A stretch of 58,282 nt of DNA from Paracoccaceae bacterium (GTDB lineage Bacteria; Pseudomonadota; Alphaproteobacteria; Rhodobacterales; Rhodobacteraceae). How positions within the stretch are numbered: the first letter of the stretch is position 1; every line of letters begins with the position of its first letter. Made by a program: the position numbers and the translations under genes. The notes below the pieces were generated by a model, which had not been told where the DNA came from, did no database searches, and worked only from the letters and a program-made list of their open reading frames with translations. The stretch covers positions 1 to 58,282 of the forward strand of contig WRPH01000018.1 of the NCBI GenBank assembly GCA_009773375.1, read 5' to 3'. Below are positions 41,822 through 50,754 of this stretch, piece by piece.

Positions 41822-43540
41822 ATGGCACGGATTCTCATCACCTCGGCCATTCCCTACATCAATGGGATCAAGCATCTGGGCAATCTTGTGGGCAGCCAGT
41901 TGCCCGCCGATCTGTTCGCCCGCTACATGCGCGCGCGCGGCCACGAGGTGATGTTCATCTGCGCCACCGATGAACACGGCACCCCGGCAGAGCTTGCCGC
42001 CGCCAAGGCAGGCAAGCCCGTGGCCGATTATTGCGCCGAGATGCACGAGGTTCAGGCCGAGATCGCGCGCGGTTTCCGGCTGTCGTTCGATCACTTCGGG
42101 CGGTCGTCCAGCCAGCGCAACCACCAGCTGACCCAGCACTTTGCAGGCGCCTTGGATGCGGCGGGACTGATTCAGGAAGTCTCTGAAAAACAAGTGTTTT
42201 CTATCGATGACAACCGCTTTTTGCCCGACCGCTACATCACCGGCACCTGCCCGAACTGCGGCAATACCTCGGCGCGCGGCGACCAGTGCGAGGAATGCAC
42301 CAAGCAACTCGACCCGACCGATCTGATCAACCCGCGCTCGTCGATTTCGGGTTCTACCAACCTTGAGGTGCGCGAGACCAAGCACCTCTATCTGAGGCAG
42401 CGCAGCTTGCGCGGCAAGCTGGAGTCGTGGATCGACAGCAAGACCGACTGGCCGATCCTGACCACCTCGATTGCGAAGAAATGGCTGAACGACGGCGATG
42501 GCCTGCAAGACCGCGGCATCACCCGTGACTTGCATTGGGGCATCCCGGTGAAAAAGGGCGATCAGCCCTGGCCGGGGATGGAGGGCAAGGTTTTCTACGT
42601 CTGGTTCGATGCCCCCATCGAATACATCGCTGGCACCGCCGAATGGGCCGATGCGCATGGCCTGCCCGATGCCGCGTGGGAACGCTGGTGGCGCACCGAC
42701 AAGGGCGCGGCTGACGTGACCTATTACCAGTTCATGGGCAAGGATAACGTGCCGTTCCACACCCTGTCCTTCCCCGCCACCATCATTGGTTCGGGCGAGC
42801 CGTGGAAGCTGGTCGATTACCTCAAGTCGTTCAATTACCTGAATTATGACGGTGGCCAATTCTCTACGTCGAAGGGTCGCGGCGTGTTCATGGATCAGGC
42901 GCTGTCAATCCTTCCCGCCGATTACTGGCGCTGGTGGCTGCTGTCCCACGCCCCCGAATCTGCCGACAGCGAATTCACCTGGGAGAATTTTCAGATCTCG
43001 GTGAACAAGGATCTGGCCGATGTGCTGGGCAACCTTGTCAGCCGCGTCACCAAATTCGCCACCTCGAAATTCGGCAGCACCATCCCCGCCGCCGGTGAAT
43101 TCGGCCCGCAGGAAACCGCACTGATCGCCGACCTTGGCAGCCGCATCAAGGACTACGCCCAGCTGATGGAGGCGATGGAGGTCCGCAAGGCCGCCAACGA
43201 GCTGCGCGCGATCTGGGTGATCGGCAACGAATACCTGCAATCGGCAGCCCCGTGGACGGTGGTCAAAACCGACCCCGACCGCGCCCAGGCGATGATCCGG
43301 CTCGCGCTGAACCTGATCCGCGTCTACGCCATCCTGTCGCGCCCGTTCATCCCCGATGCCGCCGCCACCATGATGGCCGCGATGGGGTCAGACGATTGGA
43401 GCTGGCCCGACACCATCTCGGAGGCAATGCGCGCCCTGCCCGCTGGCCATGGCTTTGCCGTGCCGGAAAACCTGTTCCGCAAGATCACCGATGAAGAACG
43501 CGCCGACTGGCAGCAAAAATTCTCGGGCGTTCGCGACTGA
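41822..43540 (+). CDS. metG: Methionyl-tRNA synthetase
   Basis: A 572-residue class I synthetase. The HIGH-like site is in [14 protein letters not shown], the zinc knuckle is [17 protein letters not shown], and the KMSKS-like motif is [10 protein letters not shown]. It attaches methionine to tRNA. The start at 41822 agrees with the conserved [12 protein letters not shown] opening of the family; a longer reading from 41795 is not supported. No C-terminal tRNA-binding extension is present. The next gene's first ATG overlaps the stop. Confidence 0.95.
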   Translation: MARILITSAIPYINGIKHLGNLVGSQLPADLFARYMRARGHEVMFICATDEHGTPAELAAAKAGKPVADYCAEMHEVQAEIARGFRLSFDHFGRSSSQRNHQLTQHFAGALDAAGLIQEVSEKQVFSIDDNRFLPDRYITGTCPNCGNTSARGDQCEECTKQLDPTDLINPRSSISGSTNLEVRETKHLYLRQRSLRGKLESWIDSKTDWPILTTSIAKKWLNDGDGLQDRGITRDLHWGIPVKKGDQPWPGMEGKVFYVWFDAPIEYIAGTAEWADAHGLPDAAWERWWRTDKGAADVTYYQFMGKDNVPFHTLSFPATIIGSGEPWKLVDYLKSFNYLNYDGGQFSTSKGRGVFMDQALSILPADYWRWWLLSHAPESADSEFTWENFQISVNKDLADVLGNLVSRVTKFATSKFGSTIPAAGEFGPQETALIADLGSRIKDYAQLMEAMEVRKAANELRAIWVIGNEYLQSAAPWTVVKTDPDRAQAMIRLALNLIRVYAILSRPFIPDAAATMMAAMGSDDWSWPDTISEAMRALPAGHGFAVPENLFRKITDEERADWQQKFSGVRD

Positions 43541-43587
43541 TGCAACATACCCCTGCCTCTGTTATGCTGGCCAGCGAGGGGGCCATG

Positions 43588-44595
43588 ATGTCGGACGCGC
43601 AGAAATTCGTCGCCAAGGGCTCGGCGCATGTGACCTTGCCCGCCGGGGTGGAGCCGCTGGATGTGGCCTTCGTTCTGCTGCCCAAATTCACCATGCTGGC
43701 GTTTTCCTCGGCGATCGAGCCTTTGCGGATGGCCAACCAGCTGACGCAACAGGTGCTGTTTCGCTGGCAGGTGCTGTCGGATGACGGCCTGCCTGTCGCC
43801 TGCTCGAACGGCGTTCCGGTGATGGTCGAGGGGGCATGGTCGCAAGCCAAACCCGCCGGGCTGGTGCTGGTCTGCTCGGGGGTGGAACCGGAAGGCAAGG
43901 CCTCGGTGGCTTTGGGTGACTGGCTGCGCGGGCTGTGGCGGCGCGGCCGAGTGGTCGGCGGGCTGTGCACCGGGGCCTATGCGCTGGCGCAAGCAGGGAT
44001 CCTGAAAGGCCACCGCTTTACCATGCACTGGGACAACATCGCTGCCTTCGCGGAAAACCACCCCGACATGGTGCCGGCCCGGCAGGTGTTCTGCATTGAT
44101 GACCGGGTGATGACCTGCGCCGGTGGAGTCGCTGCCGCCGATCTGATGCTGAAACTGATCAACGACCGCTTCGGCCCCGCCTTGGGGCAGGAAGTGATGA
44201 ACATGTGCCTGCTGACGCAGCGGCGATCAGAGGAAGACAAGCAGACCACCTCGCTGGCGGCGCGGCTGGGCACCCGGCACGACAAGCTGTTGCAAGCCGC
44301 CGCCTATCTGGAAGCGCATATCGAAGAGGAATTCGATCTCGACGCCTGCGCGGCGCACCTGTCGCTGTCGCGCCGTCAGATCGAACGGCTGTTCAGCCGC
44401 TATTTGAACATCACGCCGGTGCGCTACATGAACGACCTGCGGCTTGCCCGTGGCCGCTCGCTGCTGGCGGAAACCGACATGAAGGTGACAGAGGTCGCCA
44501 TCGCCTGCGGCTATGCCTCGACCTCGCATTTCTCGAAATCGTTCCGCAAGAAATACGGCACCTCGCCGTATCGGTTCTCGCATTTCGGCGGTTAA
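43588..44595 (+). CDS. GlxA-family AraC-type transcriptional regulator
   Basis: A 335-residue protein: an N-terminal DJ-1/PfpI-like domain (GGLCTGAYALAQAGILKGHRF) and a C-terminal AraC helix-turn-helix pair (LSRRQIERLFSRYLNITPVRYMNDLRLARGRSLL, then VAIACGYASTSHFSKSFRKKYG read in segments). This GlxA/GbdR/CdhR layout commonly controls glycine betaine, carnitine or arginine use. The start at 43588 follows GAGGGGGCC; earlier in-frame ATGs exist. An MttB-like gene is 12 kb away, so a link to quaternary amines is only suggestive. Confidence 0.82.
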   Translation: MSDAQKFVAKGSAHVTLPAGVEPLDVAFVLLPKFTMLAFSSAIEPLRMANQLTQQVLFRWQVLSDDGLPVACSNGVPVMVEGAWSQAKPAGLVLVCSGVEPEGKASVALGDWLRGLWRRGRVVGGLCTGAYALAQAGILKGHRFTMHWDNIAAFAENHPDMVPARQVFCIDDRVMTCAGGVAAADLMLKLINDRFGPALGQEVMNMCLLTQRRSEEDKQTTSLAARLGTRHDKLLQAAAYLEAHIEEEFDLDACAAHLSLSRRQIERLFSRYLNITPVRYMNDLRLARGRSLLAETDMKVTEVAIACGYASTSHFSKSFRKKYGTSPYRFSHFGG

Positions 44596-44674
44596 GGCGG
44601 TTGCAAGGGTGATCTGATAGCGCGGCTGCGCCGCAAGCCTCTTGAGCGCTGACGCGCATGTGCGCTCCGCGCGG

Positions 44675-44726
44675 GGAGTATTTTTACCAAGATGAATGTG
44701 GGGCTTCATCTTGGTTAAAATACTCC
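44675..44726. repeat. 52-nt long palindrome ahead of hisD
   Basis: Arms of 22 bases (44675-44696 and 44705-44726) match with one mismatch around an 8-base loop. The arm end TTAAAATACTCC resembles AAAAATACTCTGGGGG at 7019-7035. A short GGGGC/GCCCC hairpin follows at 44748-44760. No gene overlaps it. It lies between the GlxA-type regulator and hisD and could act as a terminator for the former. Confidence 0.65.
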
Positions 44727-44819
44727 GGGGTGAGCGCGCCAGCGCGAGGGGCAGCGCCCCTTCGTCTTGCAGCGCCCTGCCCCAGCCGTTATGCAGCCTG
44801 CATGCATACGGAGGCCGCC

Positions 44820-46130
44820 ATGCCCAGCTTTCTTTCCACCCGCGACGCCGATTTTGACGCCCGTTTTGCGGCCCTTCTGGGCATGAAGCGCGAAGAGGCC
44901 GAGGATGTTGATCAGGCGGTGGCGACGATCATTGCAGATGTGCGCGCGCGCGGCGATGCCGCCGTGCTGGAGCTGACCGCGAAGTTCGACCGGCTGACCT
45001 TGACGCCGCAAACGCTTGCTTTCACCGCTGCCGAGATCGAGGCGGAATGCGCCAGGGTGTCGCCCGAGGACCGCGCCGCGCTGGAACTGGCCGCCGCGCG
45101 TATCCGCGCCTACCATTCGCGGCAGATGCCGCAGGATGAGATGTGGACCGACAGCGCCGGGGCAAGCCTTGGCTGGCGCTGGACCCCTGTTTCCGCCGCC
45201 GGGCTTTATGTGCCGGGGGGCACCGCGTCTTATCCGTCTTCGGTGTTGATGAACGCCATTCCGGCCAAGGTTGCCGGGGTGCAACGACTGGTGATCACCT
45301 GCCCGACGCCCGATGGCATCGTCAACCCGCTGGTGTTGCTGGCCGCCCGCATTGCAGGCGTTGACACCATCTACCGCATTGGCGGCGCACAGGCGGTGGC
45401 CGCATTGGCCTATGGCACCGAAACCATTGCCCCGGTTGATAAGATCACCGGTCCCGGCAATGCCTATGTGGCGGCTGCCAAGCGCCGGGTGTTTGGCCGG
45501 GTTGGCATTGACATGATCGCAGGCCCGTCCGAAATTCTGGTCATCGCCGACCGCGACAACGATCCCGACTGGATCGCGCTCGATCTGCTGTCGCAGGCAG
45601 AGCACGACGCTTCGGCGCAATCCATCCTGATCACCGATGATGCGGCCTTTGCGCAGGCGGTCACGGCGGCTGTCGAAAAGCGGCTGGAAACGCTGGAACG
45701 CCGCGCCATTGCAAGCGCCAGCTGGCGCGACAACGGCGCGGTGATCGTGACCCGCGATCTGCACGAGGCGGCTGCGCTGTCCAACCGCGTCGCCCCCGAG
45801 CATCTGGAACTGTGCACCGCCGATCCCGAGGCGCTGTCGCTGCAAATCACCCATGCCGGCGCGATCTTTCTGGGGGCATGGACTCCGGAAGCCATCGGCG
45901 ATTACGTTGGCGGGCCGAACCATGTGCTGCCCACCGCCCGGTCGGCACGGTTTTCCTCGGGGTTGAGTGTGATGGATTTTGTGAAACGAACGACGCTTGC
46001 CAAAATGACCCCCGAGGCGTTGGCCCAGATCGGCCCCGCCGCCGAGCGTCTGGCGATTTCGGAAAGCCTGCAGGCGCATGGGCTGTCTGTGCGCGCCCGG
46101 CTGGATCGTCTGAACCGGGGGGCCGAATGA
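44820..46130 (+). CDS. hisD: Histidinol dehydrogenase
   Basis: A 436-residue NAD- and zinc-dependent enzyme catalysing the last two steps of histidine synthesis. Typical segments are GLYVPGGTASYPSSVLMN, GGAQAVAALAYGTE, KITGPGNAYVAAAKR, IDMIAGPSEILVIAD and LLSQAEHD. The start at 44820 follows CGGAGG; a longer upstream frame lacks a Shine-Dalgarno site. Its stop overlaps the start of the UPF0262 gene by four bases. No other his genes are nearby. Confidence 0.94.
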   Translation: MPSFLSTRDADFDARFAALLGMKREEAEDVDQAVATIIADVRARGDAAVLELTAKFDRLTLTPQTLAFTAAEIEAECARVSPEDRAALELAAARIRAYHSRQMPQDEMWTDSAGASLGWRWTPVSAAGLYVPGGTASYPSSVLMNAIPAKVAGVQRLVITCPTPDGIVNPLVLLAARIAGVDTIYRIGGAQAVAALAYGTETIAPVDKITGPGNAYVAAAKRRVFGRVGIDMIAGPSEILVIADRDNDPDWIALDLLSQAEHDASAQSILITDDAAFAQAVTAAVEKRLETLERRAIASASWRDNGAVIVTRDLHEAAALSNRVAPEHLELCTADPEALSLQITHAGAIFLGAWTPEAIGDYVGGPNHVLPTARSARFSSGLSVMDFVKRTTLAKMTPEALAQIGPAAERLAISESLQAHGLSVRARLDRLNRGAE

Positions 46131-46606
46131 CCAATCGCATCTGCGCCATCGACATCGACGAAAAGGGTCTGGCCCGCGTCACCCCGACGATTGAACAGGA
46201 ACGCAAGGTTGCGATCTTCGATCTGCTGGAAGACAACACTTTCGCCCTGCCGCCCCGCGACGGCCGCGCCAGCCTGCCCGGCCCCTACCGCGTTGGCCTT
46301 GCCATCCGCGAAGGGCGTCTGGTGTTTGACATCACGACCGAAGCCGCTGAAAAGGTTGGCGAGTTTCACCTGTCGCTTGGCCCGTTCCGGCAAGTGGTGA
46401 AAGACTATTTCCAGATCTGCGAAAGCTATTTCGATGCGGTCAAGCGCCTGCCGCCCAGCCAGATCGAGGCGATCGACATGGCGCGGCGCGGCATTCACAA
46501 CGAAGGCGCGCGGGTGTTGCAAGAACGGCTGACCGGCAAGGCCGAGGTGGATATCGACACCGCCCGCCGCCTGTTCACCCTGATCTGCGTTCTGCACTGG
46601 GGCTGA
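46127..46606 (+). CDS. UPF0262 family protein
   Basis: A 159-residue protein starting TNRICAIDIDEKGLARVTP and including LPPRDGRASLPGPYRVGLAI and IDMARRGIHNEGARVLQERL, characteristic of UPF0262, an alphaproteobacterial family of unknown function. It overlaps hisD by four bases and is followed two bases later by a phosphatase gene, so the three probably form one operon. Confidence 0.82.
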   Translation: MTNRICAIDIDEKGLARVTPTIEQERKVAIFDLLEDNTFALPPRDGRASLPGPYRVGLAIREGRLVFDITTEAAEKVGEFHLSLGPFRQVVKDYFQICESYFDAVKRLPPSQIEAIDMARRGIHNEGARVLQERLTGKAEVDIDTARRLFTLICVLHWG

Positions 46607-46608
46607 CC

Positions 46609-47070
46609 GTGGCAACCTTTCCGCAAGCCGTGCTGTTTTGCTGTGATCACAATGCTGTCCGCTCGCCCATGGCCGAAGGGCTGATGAAGAAGCTCTACGG
46701 CCAGCGCTGCTATGTGCAATCTGCCGGGGTGAAAAACGATACCGAGGTCGATGGCTTTTCCATCGCCGTCTGCGCCGAACTGGGGATCGAGCTGTCGCGC
46801 CACCGCGCCCGGTCCTTCGAGGAAATGCAGGCCTTGGGCGAAGATCTGGGTCAGTTTGATCTGATCATCGCCCTGACCCCGGCCAGCAAACGTGCCGCGC
46901 TTGATCTGACCAAAGCCTATCACCTTGAAATCGAATTCTGGCCGATCATCGACCCCACCGCCATCGGCGAAGGCCGCGAGGCGAAACTCGCCGCCTACCG
47001 GCAGGCCCGTGATCAGATCAAGGCCCACCTGCTCACCCGCTTCGGCCCGCCGACCGAAAGCCAAAGCTGA
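46609..47070 (+). CDS. Low-molecular-weight protein tyrosine phosphatase family protein
   Basis: A 153-residue protein starting at GTG. The phosphate-binding loop reads CDHNAVRSPMAEG, fitting CX5R(S) of LMW-PTP and related arsenate reductases. The general acid region near the C-terminus contains IIDPTAIGEG. It ends just before two strong palindromes. In the related order I know from Rhodobacterales, infA follows directly; here a 2.9-kb segment intervenes. Confidence 0.8.
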   Translation: MATFPQAVLFCCDHNAVRSPMAEGLMKKLYGQRCYVQSAGVKNDTEVDGFSIAVCAELGIELSRHRARSFEEMQALGEDLGQFDLIIALTPASKRAALDLTKAYHLEIEFWPIIDPTAIGEGREAKLAAYRQARDQIKAHLLTRFGPPTESQS

Positions 47071-47082
47071 CCCCGCTAGAGC

Positions 47083-47119
47083 GGATTTCCTTCAATCTGA
47101 TTCAGGTTGAAGGAAATCC
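47083..47119. repeat. Intergenic palindrome
   Basis: GGATTTCCTTCAA (47083-47095) and its exact complement (47107-47119) flank an 11-base centre. It lies just after the phosphatase stop codon. Confidence 0.6.
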
Positions 47120-47146
47120 AAGACAAGATATGCCTGTGACCGTTGG

Positions 47147-47186
47147 GTATTGCGTCTGATCGGCTGAACCCGATCAGACGCAATAC
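47147..47186. terminator. 17-bp-stem hairpin between convergent genes
   Basis: A perfect 17-bp stem (47147-47163 with 47170-47186) has a 6-base loop. It lies between the phosphatase (plus) and the HxlR-type regulator (minus, ends 47190). Lack of a T-run leaves terminator function uncertain; it could also be a mobile repeat. Confidence 0.5.
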
Positions 47187-47189
47187 GTT

Positions 47190-47546
47190 CTACCCGCGCG
47201 CCGCCAGCAGTTCCGGCAGATGCGCCTCAATCCAGCCGGTCAACTCTGCCACCCGCTGTGCGGCTGCCATGCCCAGCGGCGTCAGCGCGTAATCGACATG
47301 CGGCGGAACCACCGGATAGGCCACCCGCAGCACCAGCCCATCCGCCTCCAGCACCTGCAAGGTCTGCGCCAGCATCCGTTCCGAAACCCCGCCAATCCGC
47401 CGCCGCAGTGCGGAAAACCGCTGCGTGCCGTCGCGCAGCGCCAGCATCACCAGCACGCCCCACTGGCTGGTCAGATGTTTCAGCACCTGTCGCGACGGGC
47501 ATTCCGCTGCCAGCACATTCGGCGCAAATCCTGCAACGGCATTCAT
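47190..47546 (-). CDS. HxlR-family transcriptional regulator
   Basis: A 118-residue winged helix-turn-helix protein with the family's conserved cysteine region CPSRQVLKHLTSQWGVLVMLAL and the recognition part FSALRRRIGGVSERMLAQTLQVLEADGLV (read in segments). AGGAGGT precedes its ATG. It is divergent from a QorB-like gene, as ytfH and ytfG (qorB) are neighbours in E. coli. HxlR members of this group often respond to electrophiles or quinones through cysteine. Confidence 0.85.
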   Translation of the reverse strand: MNAVAGFAPNVLAAECPSRQVLKHLTSQWGVLVMLALRDGTQRFSALRRRIGGVSERMLAQTLQVLEADGLVLRVAYPVVPPHVDYALTPLGMAAAQRVAELTGWIEAHLPELLAARG

Positions 47547-47592
47547 CCGGCACCTCCTGTGCGCGATTTCACTACACTTACCAAAATGTATG

Positions 47593-47611
47593 TACTTCCT
47601 TTTCGTAAGTA
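47593..47611. promoter_or_regulatory. Candidate HxlR operator
   Basis: TACTTCC and GTAAGTA flank TTTTC, a 7-bp inverted repeat with one mismatch that resembles sites of HxlR/QorR-type regulators. A weaker variant with a 6-base spacer lies at 47575-47594. Both are in the 103-base spacer between the divergent regulator and QorB-like genes. Confidence 0.5.
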
Positions 47612-47649
47612 AAGGCGTATCTCTGCGGCATCAACCACAGGAGACTGCA

Positions 47650-48486
47650 ATGACCATCGCCATCACCGGAGCCACTGGCCAGCTTGGCCGCCTCGCCCTC
47701 GCCGCCCTGAAAGCCCGCGCGCCGCAGGCCGATCTGATCGCCCTTGTGCGCAATCCGGCCGCTGTCACCGACACGCCCGCCCGCGCCTTCGATTATACCA
47801 AGCCGGAAACCCTTGCCCCGGCGCTGGCTGGTGTTGATACCCTCGTGCTGATTTCCTCCAATGATTTCAATGACCGCGCCGGACAACACCGCGCGGTGAT
47901 TGACGCCGCAAAGGCCGCAGGCGTCGGTCGGATCATCTATACCTCGATCCTGAAGGGCGACGCCTCGCCGATGCTTTTGGCGCAAGACCATATCGCCACC
48001 GAAGCCGCGCTGAACGCCTCTGGCCTGTCGGTCACGCTGCTGCGCAATGGCTGGTATAGCGAAAACTACACCGGCGCGTTGCAGGCCAGCGTTGCACATG
48101 GTACCTTGATCGGGGCCTCTGGCGCAGGCCGCATCGCCTCTGCCGCCCGCGCCGATTATGCCGAAGCAATTGCGGTGACGGCGCTGGACGACAGCCACGC
48201 CGACAAGACCTATGAACTGGCCGGGGACGTGCCGCACAGCATGGCCGATTTCGCCGCCGAGGTTTCACGGCAGGTCGGCAAGGACATTCCGTTCAACACG
48301 CTGCCGAAAGACACCTACGCGCAAATCCTGCAAAGCTTTGGCCTGCCCGAGGGCTTTGCCGCCATCCTGGCCGACAGCGACGACCACGCCGCGCGCGGGG
48401 CGCTTCTGGATGAAAGCCACAGCCTGTCGTACCTGATCGGCCGCCCCACCACGCCGATTGCGCAGACCATCGCGGCGGCGCTATAA
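47650..48486 (+). CDS. qorB: NAD(P)H:quinone oxidoreductase, QorB/NmrA family
   Basis: A 278-residue atypical short-chain dehydrogenase. The NADPH-binding motif is ITGATGQLGRLAL at the N-terminus; IIYTSILKGDASPMLLAQDHIATE and LLRNGWYSENYTG match QorB-type proteins. The start at 47650 follows CAGGAG. It likely reduces quinones in the cytosol. Regulation by the divergent HxlR gene through the site at 47593 is inferred. Confidence 0.83.
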   Translation: MTIAITGATGQLGRLALAALKARAPQADLIALVRNPAAVTDTPARAFDYTKPETLAPALAGVDTLVLISSNDFNDRAGQHRAVIDAAKAAGVGRIIYTSILKGDASPMLLAQDHIATEAALNASGLSVTLLRNGWYSENYTGALQASVAHGTLIGASGAGRIASAARADYAEAIAVTALDDSHADKTYELAGDVPHSMADFAAEVSRQVGKDIPFNTLPKDTYAQILQSFGLPEGFAAILADSDDHAARGALLDESHSLSYLIGRPTTPIAQTIAAAL

Positions 48487-48673
48487 CCCTATAGGCGGCG
48501 GGGCGGCATCGCCCCTCCCCCCCGCGCCACGCTGTCGCAATCGGTGCAAAACCTGCCGATACCGGTCTGGACCACGCGCGGCGCGCATGCGACACTCGTG
48601 AAGAATGGGTTAATCAGCCCACACTAACCCATTGAATTCGTTACGCCGCCAATCGTGCCCACAGTGAGACACC

Positions 48674-49081
48674 ATGACCCAGACCGCCAAAGACATCGTG
48701 ACCGCCTATTACGCCGCCTTCAACGCGGCTGACCCTGCCGCCATGCTGGCCTGCGTGTCTGACGATATTGAACATCGCGTCAACGAGGCTGGCATCCGCC
48801 GTGGCCGCGACAAGTTTGCCGAATTCTGCGCGCATATGGGGGTGTCCTACCGTGAAACCCTGAAAGACATCGAGATTTTCAGCAACGCCGCAGGCACCCG
48901 CGCCGCCGCCGAATTTGTCGTCCACGGCGAATATCTGCAAACCGACCCCGGCCTGCCCGAAGCCAAAGGCCAGCGCTACACCCTGCCCGCCGGAGCGTTC
49001 TTCGATCTGAAAGACGGCAAGATCAGCCGGGTGACCACCTTCTACAACCTCAACGACTGGATCGCTCAGGTTTCGGCATGA
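48674..49081 (+). CDS. SnoaL-like / nuclear transport factor 2 family protein
   Basis: A 135-residue cone-shaped-fold protein (VTAYYAAFNAADPAAMLACVSDDIEH and, at the end, FFDLKDGKISRVTTFYNLNDWI read in segments). The family covers ketosteroid-isomerase-like enzymes and ligand-binding proteins; no catalytic residues can be named safely. It overlaps the GNAT gene by four bases. Confidence 0.8.
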   Translation: MTQTAKDIVTAYYAAFNAADPAAMLACVSDDIEHRVNEAGIRRGRDKFAEFCAHMGVSYRETLKDIEIFSNAAGTRAAAEFVVHGEYLQTDPGLPEAKGQRYTLPAGAFFDLKDGKISRVTTFYNLNDWIAQVSA

Positions 49082-49671
49082 CGCCGGAAATCGACGTCCG
49101 CGCCCTGACCGGCCCGGCACTGGAAGCCGCCCTGAATGGCGTGGCCGCCCTGCGCATCGCGGTGTTTCGCGACTGGCCTTACCTCTATGACGGCTCGCTC
49201 GACTACGAGCGCGCCTATCTGCAAACCTACCGCGACAACCCCGGCGCGCTGCTGGTGGGGGCCTTCCACAACGACCGCCTTGTCGGGGCATCGACCTCGA
49301 CGCTGATGGAAGACCACGCCGAGGCGTTTTCGGCGCCGTTCCGGGCGCTGAACATCCCGCTGACCGACATTCTCTATGGGGCCGAATCCGTGTTGCTGCC
49401 GGAATATCGCGGCATCGGTCTGGGCCACCGCTTCATCGACCTGCGCGAGGATCACGCCCGCGCCATGGGCCGCGCCTATGTCGCGTTCTGCTCGGTGCAG
49501 CGCCCGGCGGATCACCCGGCCAAACCCGCCAACGCCCGCTCCAACGACGCGTTCTGGCGTGGGCGCGGCTATGAAACTTTGCCGGGCGTGATCGCAGAAT
49601 TTTCATGGAAAGATCTGGGCGATGAGGCCGAAACGCTGAAGCCGCTGCAATTCTGGATGCGCAAGCTTTAG
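49078..49671 (+). CDS. GNAT-family N-acetyltransferase
   Basis: A 197-residue protein. The acetyl-CoA pyrophosphate-binding signature is [19 protein letters not shown]. The start overlaps the SnoaL-like gene (ATGA), so they are coupled. Length and the N-terminal [19 protein letters not shown] are typical of a Rhodobacteral GNAT group of unknown substrate. Confidence 0.8.
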   Translation: MTPEIDVRALTGPALEAALNGVAALRIAVFRDWPYLYDGSLDYERAYLQTYRDNPGALLVGAFHNDRLVGASTSTLMEDHAEAFSAPFRALNIPLTDILYGAESVLLPEYRGIGLGHRFIDLREDHARAMGRAYVAFCSVQRPADHPAKPANARSNDAFWRGRGYETLPGVIAEFSWKDLGDEAETLKPLQFWMRKL

Positions 49672-49958
49672 CCCGCCCGCCTGCGGTGCGTGACACCCGC
49701 TTTTCGCCGCGCGAAAATCGGCCTTTCACACACCCTACCTCTGGCGTGCACGCAAAGGCCGGGGGGCAGAAACGCTTGAAATCGTTAATATTTCATCAAA
49801 TCGACCACCCCAAGCCGTTGAAATCCCTTCACATTAAATGGTCCCGAGTTGGGACCGGCCCTACCAGCAGCGATTTTCCGCTTGAAAATCACCTGCGACA
49901 GGTCCATATCGCGGCCAATGCCTGCGGCTTCCGCGGGCTAAATCCTATTGGAGAGACC
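49672..49958. other. 287-base gene-free spacer upstream of infA
   Basis: It holds the second copy of the 19-nt repeat (49727-49745), an AT-richer stretch near 49775-49815 and the infA Shine-Dalgarno TTGGAG. An infA promoter must lie here but no clear -35/-10 pair stands out. I see no coding frame. Confidence 0.45.
49727..49745. repeat. 19-nt repeat, copy 2 (first copy at 22873-22891)
   Basis: It is identical over 19 bases to 22873-22891. Here it lies downstream of the GNAT gene and near the start of the infA spacer. Confidence 0.6.
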
Positions 49959-50177
49959 ATGGCCAAGGAAGATATCCTCGAATTCCCCGGTGTCGTGAAG
50001 GAACTCCTGCCTAACGCGACTTTCAAGGTTGAACTCGACAACGGCCATGAATTGATCGCGGTGATGGCAGGCAAGATGCGCAAGAACCGCATCCGGGTTC
50101 TGGCAGGCGACAAGGTGCAGGTGGAAATGACCCCCTACGACCTGTCGAAAGGCCGTATCAACTACCGCTTCAAGTAA
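49959..50177 (+). CDS. infA: Translation initiation factor IF-1
   Basis: A 72-residue S1/OB-fold protein beginning [19 protein letters not shown] and ending [12 protein letters not shown], full-length for IF-1. It binds the 30S A site during initiation. A Shine-Dalgarno (TTGGAG) precedes the ATG. It begins the operon infA-maf-RNase G-yacG, with overlapping or adjoining genes. Confidence 0.96.
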   Translation: MAKEDILEFPGVVKELLPNATFKVELDNGHELIAVMAGKMRKNRIRVLAGDKVQVEMTPYDLSKGRINYRFK

Positions 50178-50178
50178 A

Positions 50179-50754
50179 TTGCGCCTTATTCTCGGATCAG
50201 GCAGCCCGCGCCGGAAGGAACTTCTGGCGCAACTCGGCATCACGCCTGACGCAATCCTGCCGCCCGACATCGACGAAGACCCCAAGCGTGGCGAGCTGCC
50301 CCGCCCCTATTGCGCCCGGCTGGCCCGCGAAAAGGCGCTTGCCGTGCAGGGGGGTGCAGACGACATCATCCTCACCGCCGACACCACCGTCGCCCTGGGC
50401 CGCCGCATTCTTGGCAAGCCCGCCGACGCTGGTGAGGCCGCGCGGTTTCTGACCGATCTGGGCGGCCGTCGTCATCAGGTGATCACCGCCATCGCTGTCC
50501 GGCGTGGCGCCCGGATCTGGAACCGGGAAAGCGTTTCCGCTGTGAAGATGAAACGCCTGTCCGACGCCGAGCTGAATGCCTACCTCGCAAGCGGCGAATG
50601 GCACGGCAAGGCCGGTGGCTACGCTATTCAAGGTGCCGCAGGTGCCTTCATCCCTTGGATTTCCGGCAGCTTCACCGGCATCGTTGGCCTGCCTTTGGCC
50701 GAAACCTCTGCCCTGCTGCAAGCCGCAGGCTACCCCGTCTGGACCCAGCCATGA
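50179..50754 (+). CDS. maf: Maf family nucleotide pyrophosphatase
   Basis: A 191-residue protein with the Maf opening [19 protein letters not shown], the catalytic [16 protein letters not shown] and the [12 protein letters not shown] segment. Maf enzymes hydrolyse non-canonical or pyrimidine nucleoside triphosphates. The start is a TTG one base after the infA stop; no ATG fits, as the conserved opening begins at that codon. Its stop overlaps the RNase gene start by four bases. Confidence 0.9.
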   Translation: MRLILGSGSPRRKELLAQLGITPDAILPPDIDEDPKRGELPRPYCARLAREKALAVQGGADDIILTADTTVALGRRILGKPADAGEAARFLTDLGGRRHQVITAIAVRRGARIWNRESVSAVKMKRLSDAELNAYLASGEWHGKAGGYAIQGAAGAFIPWISGSFTGIVGLPLAETSALLQAAGYPVWTQP

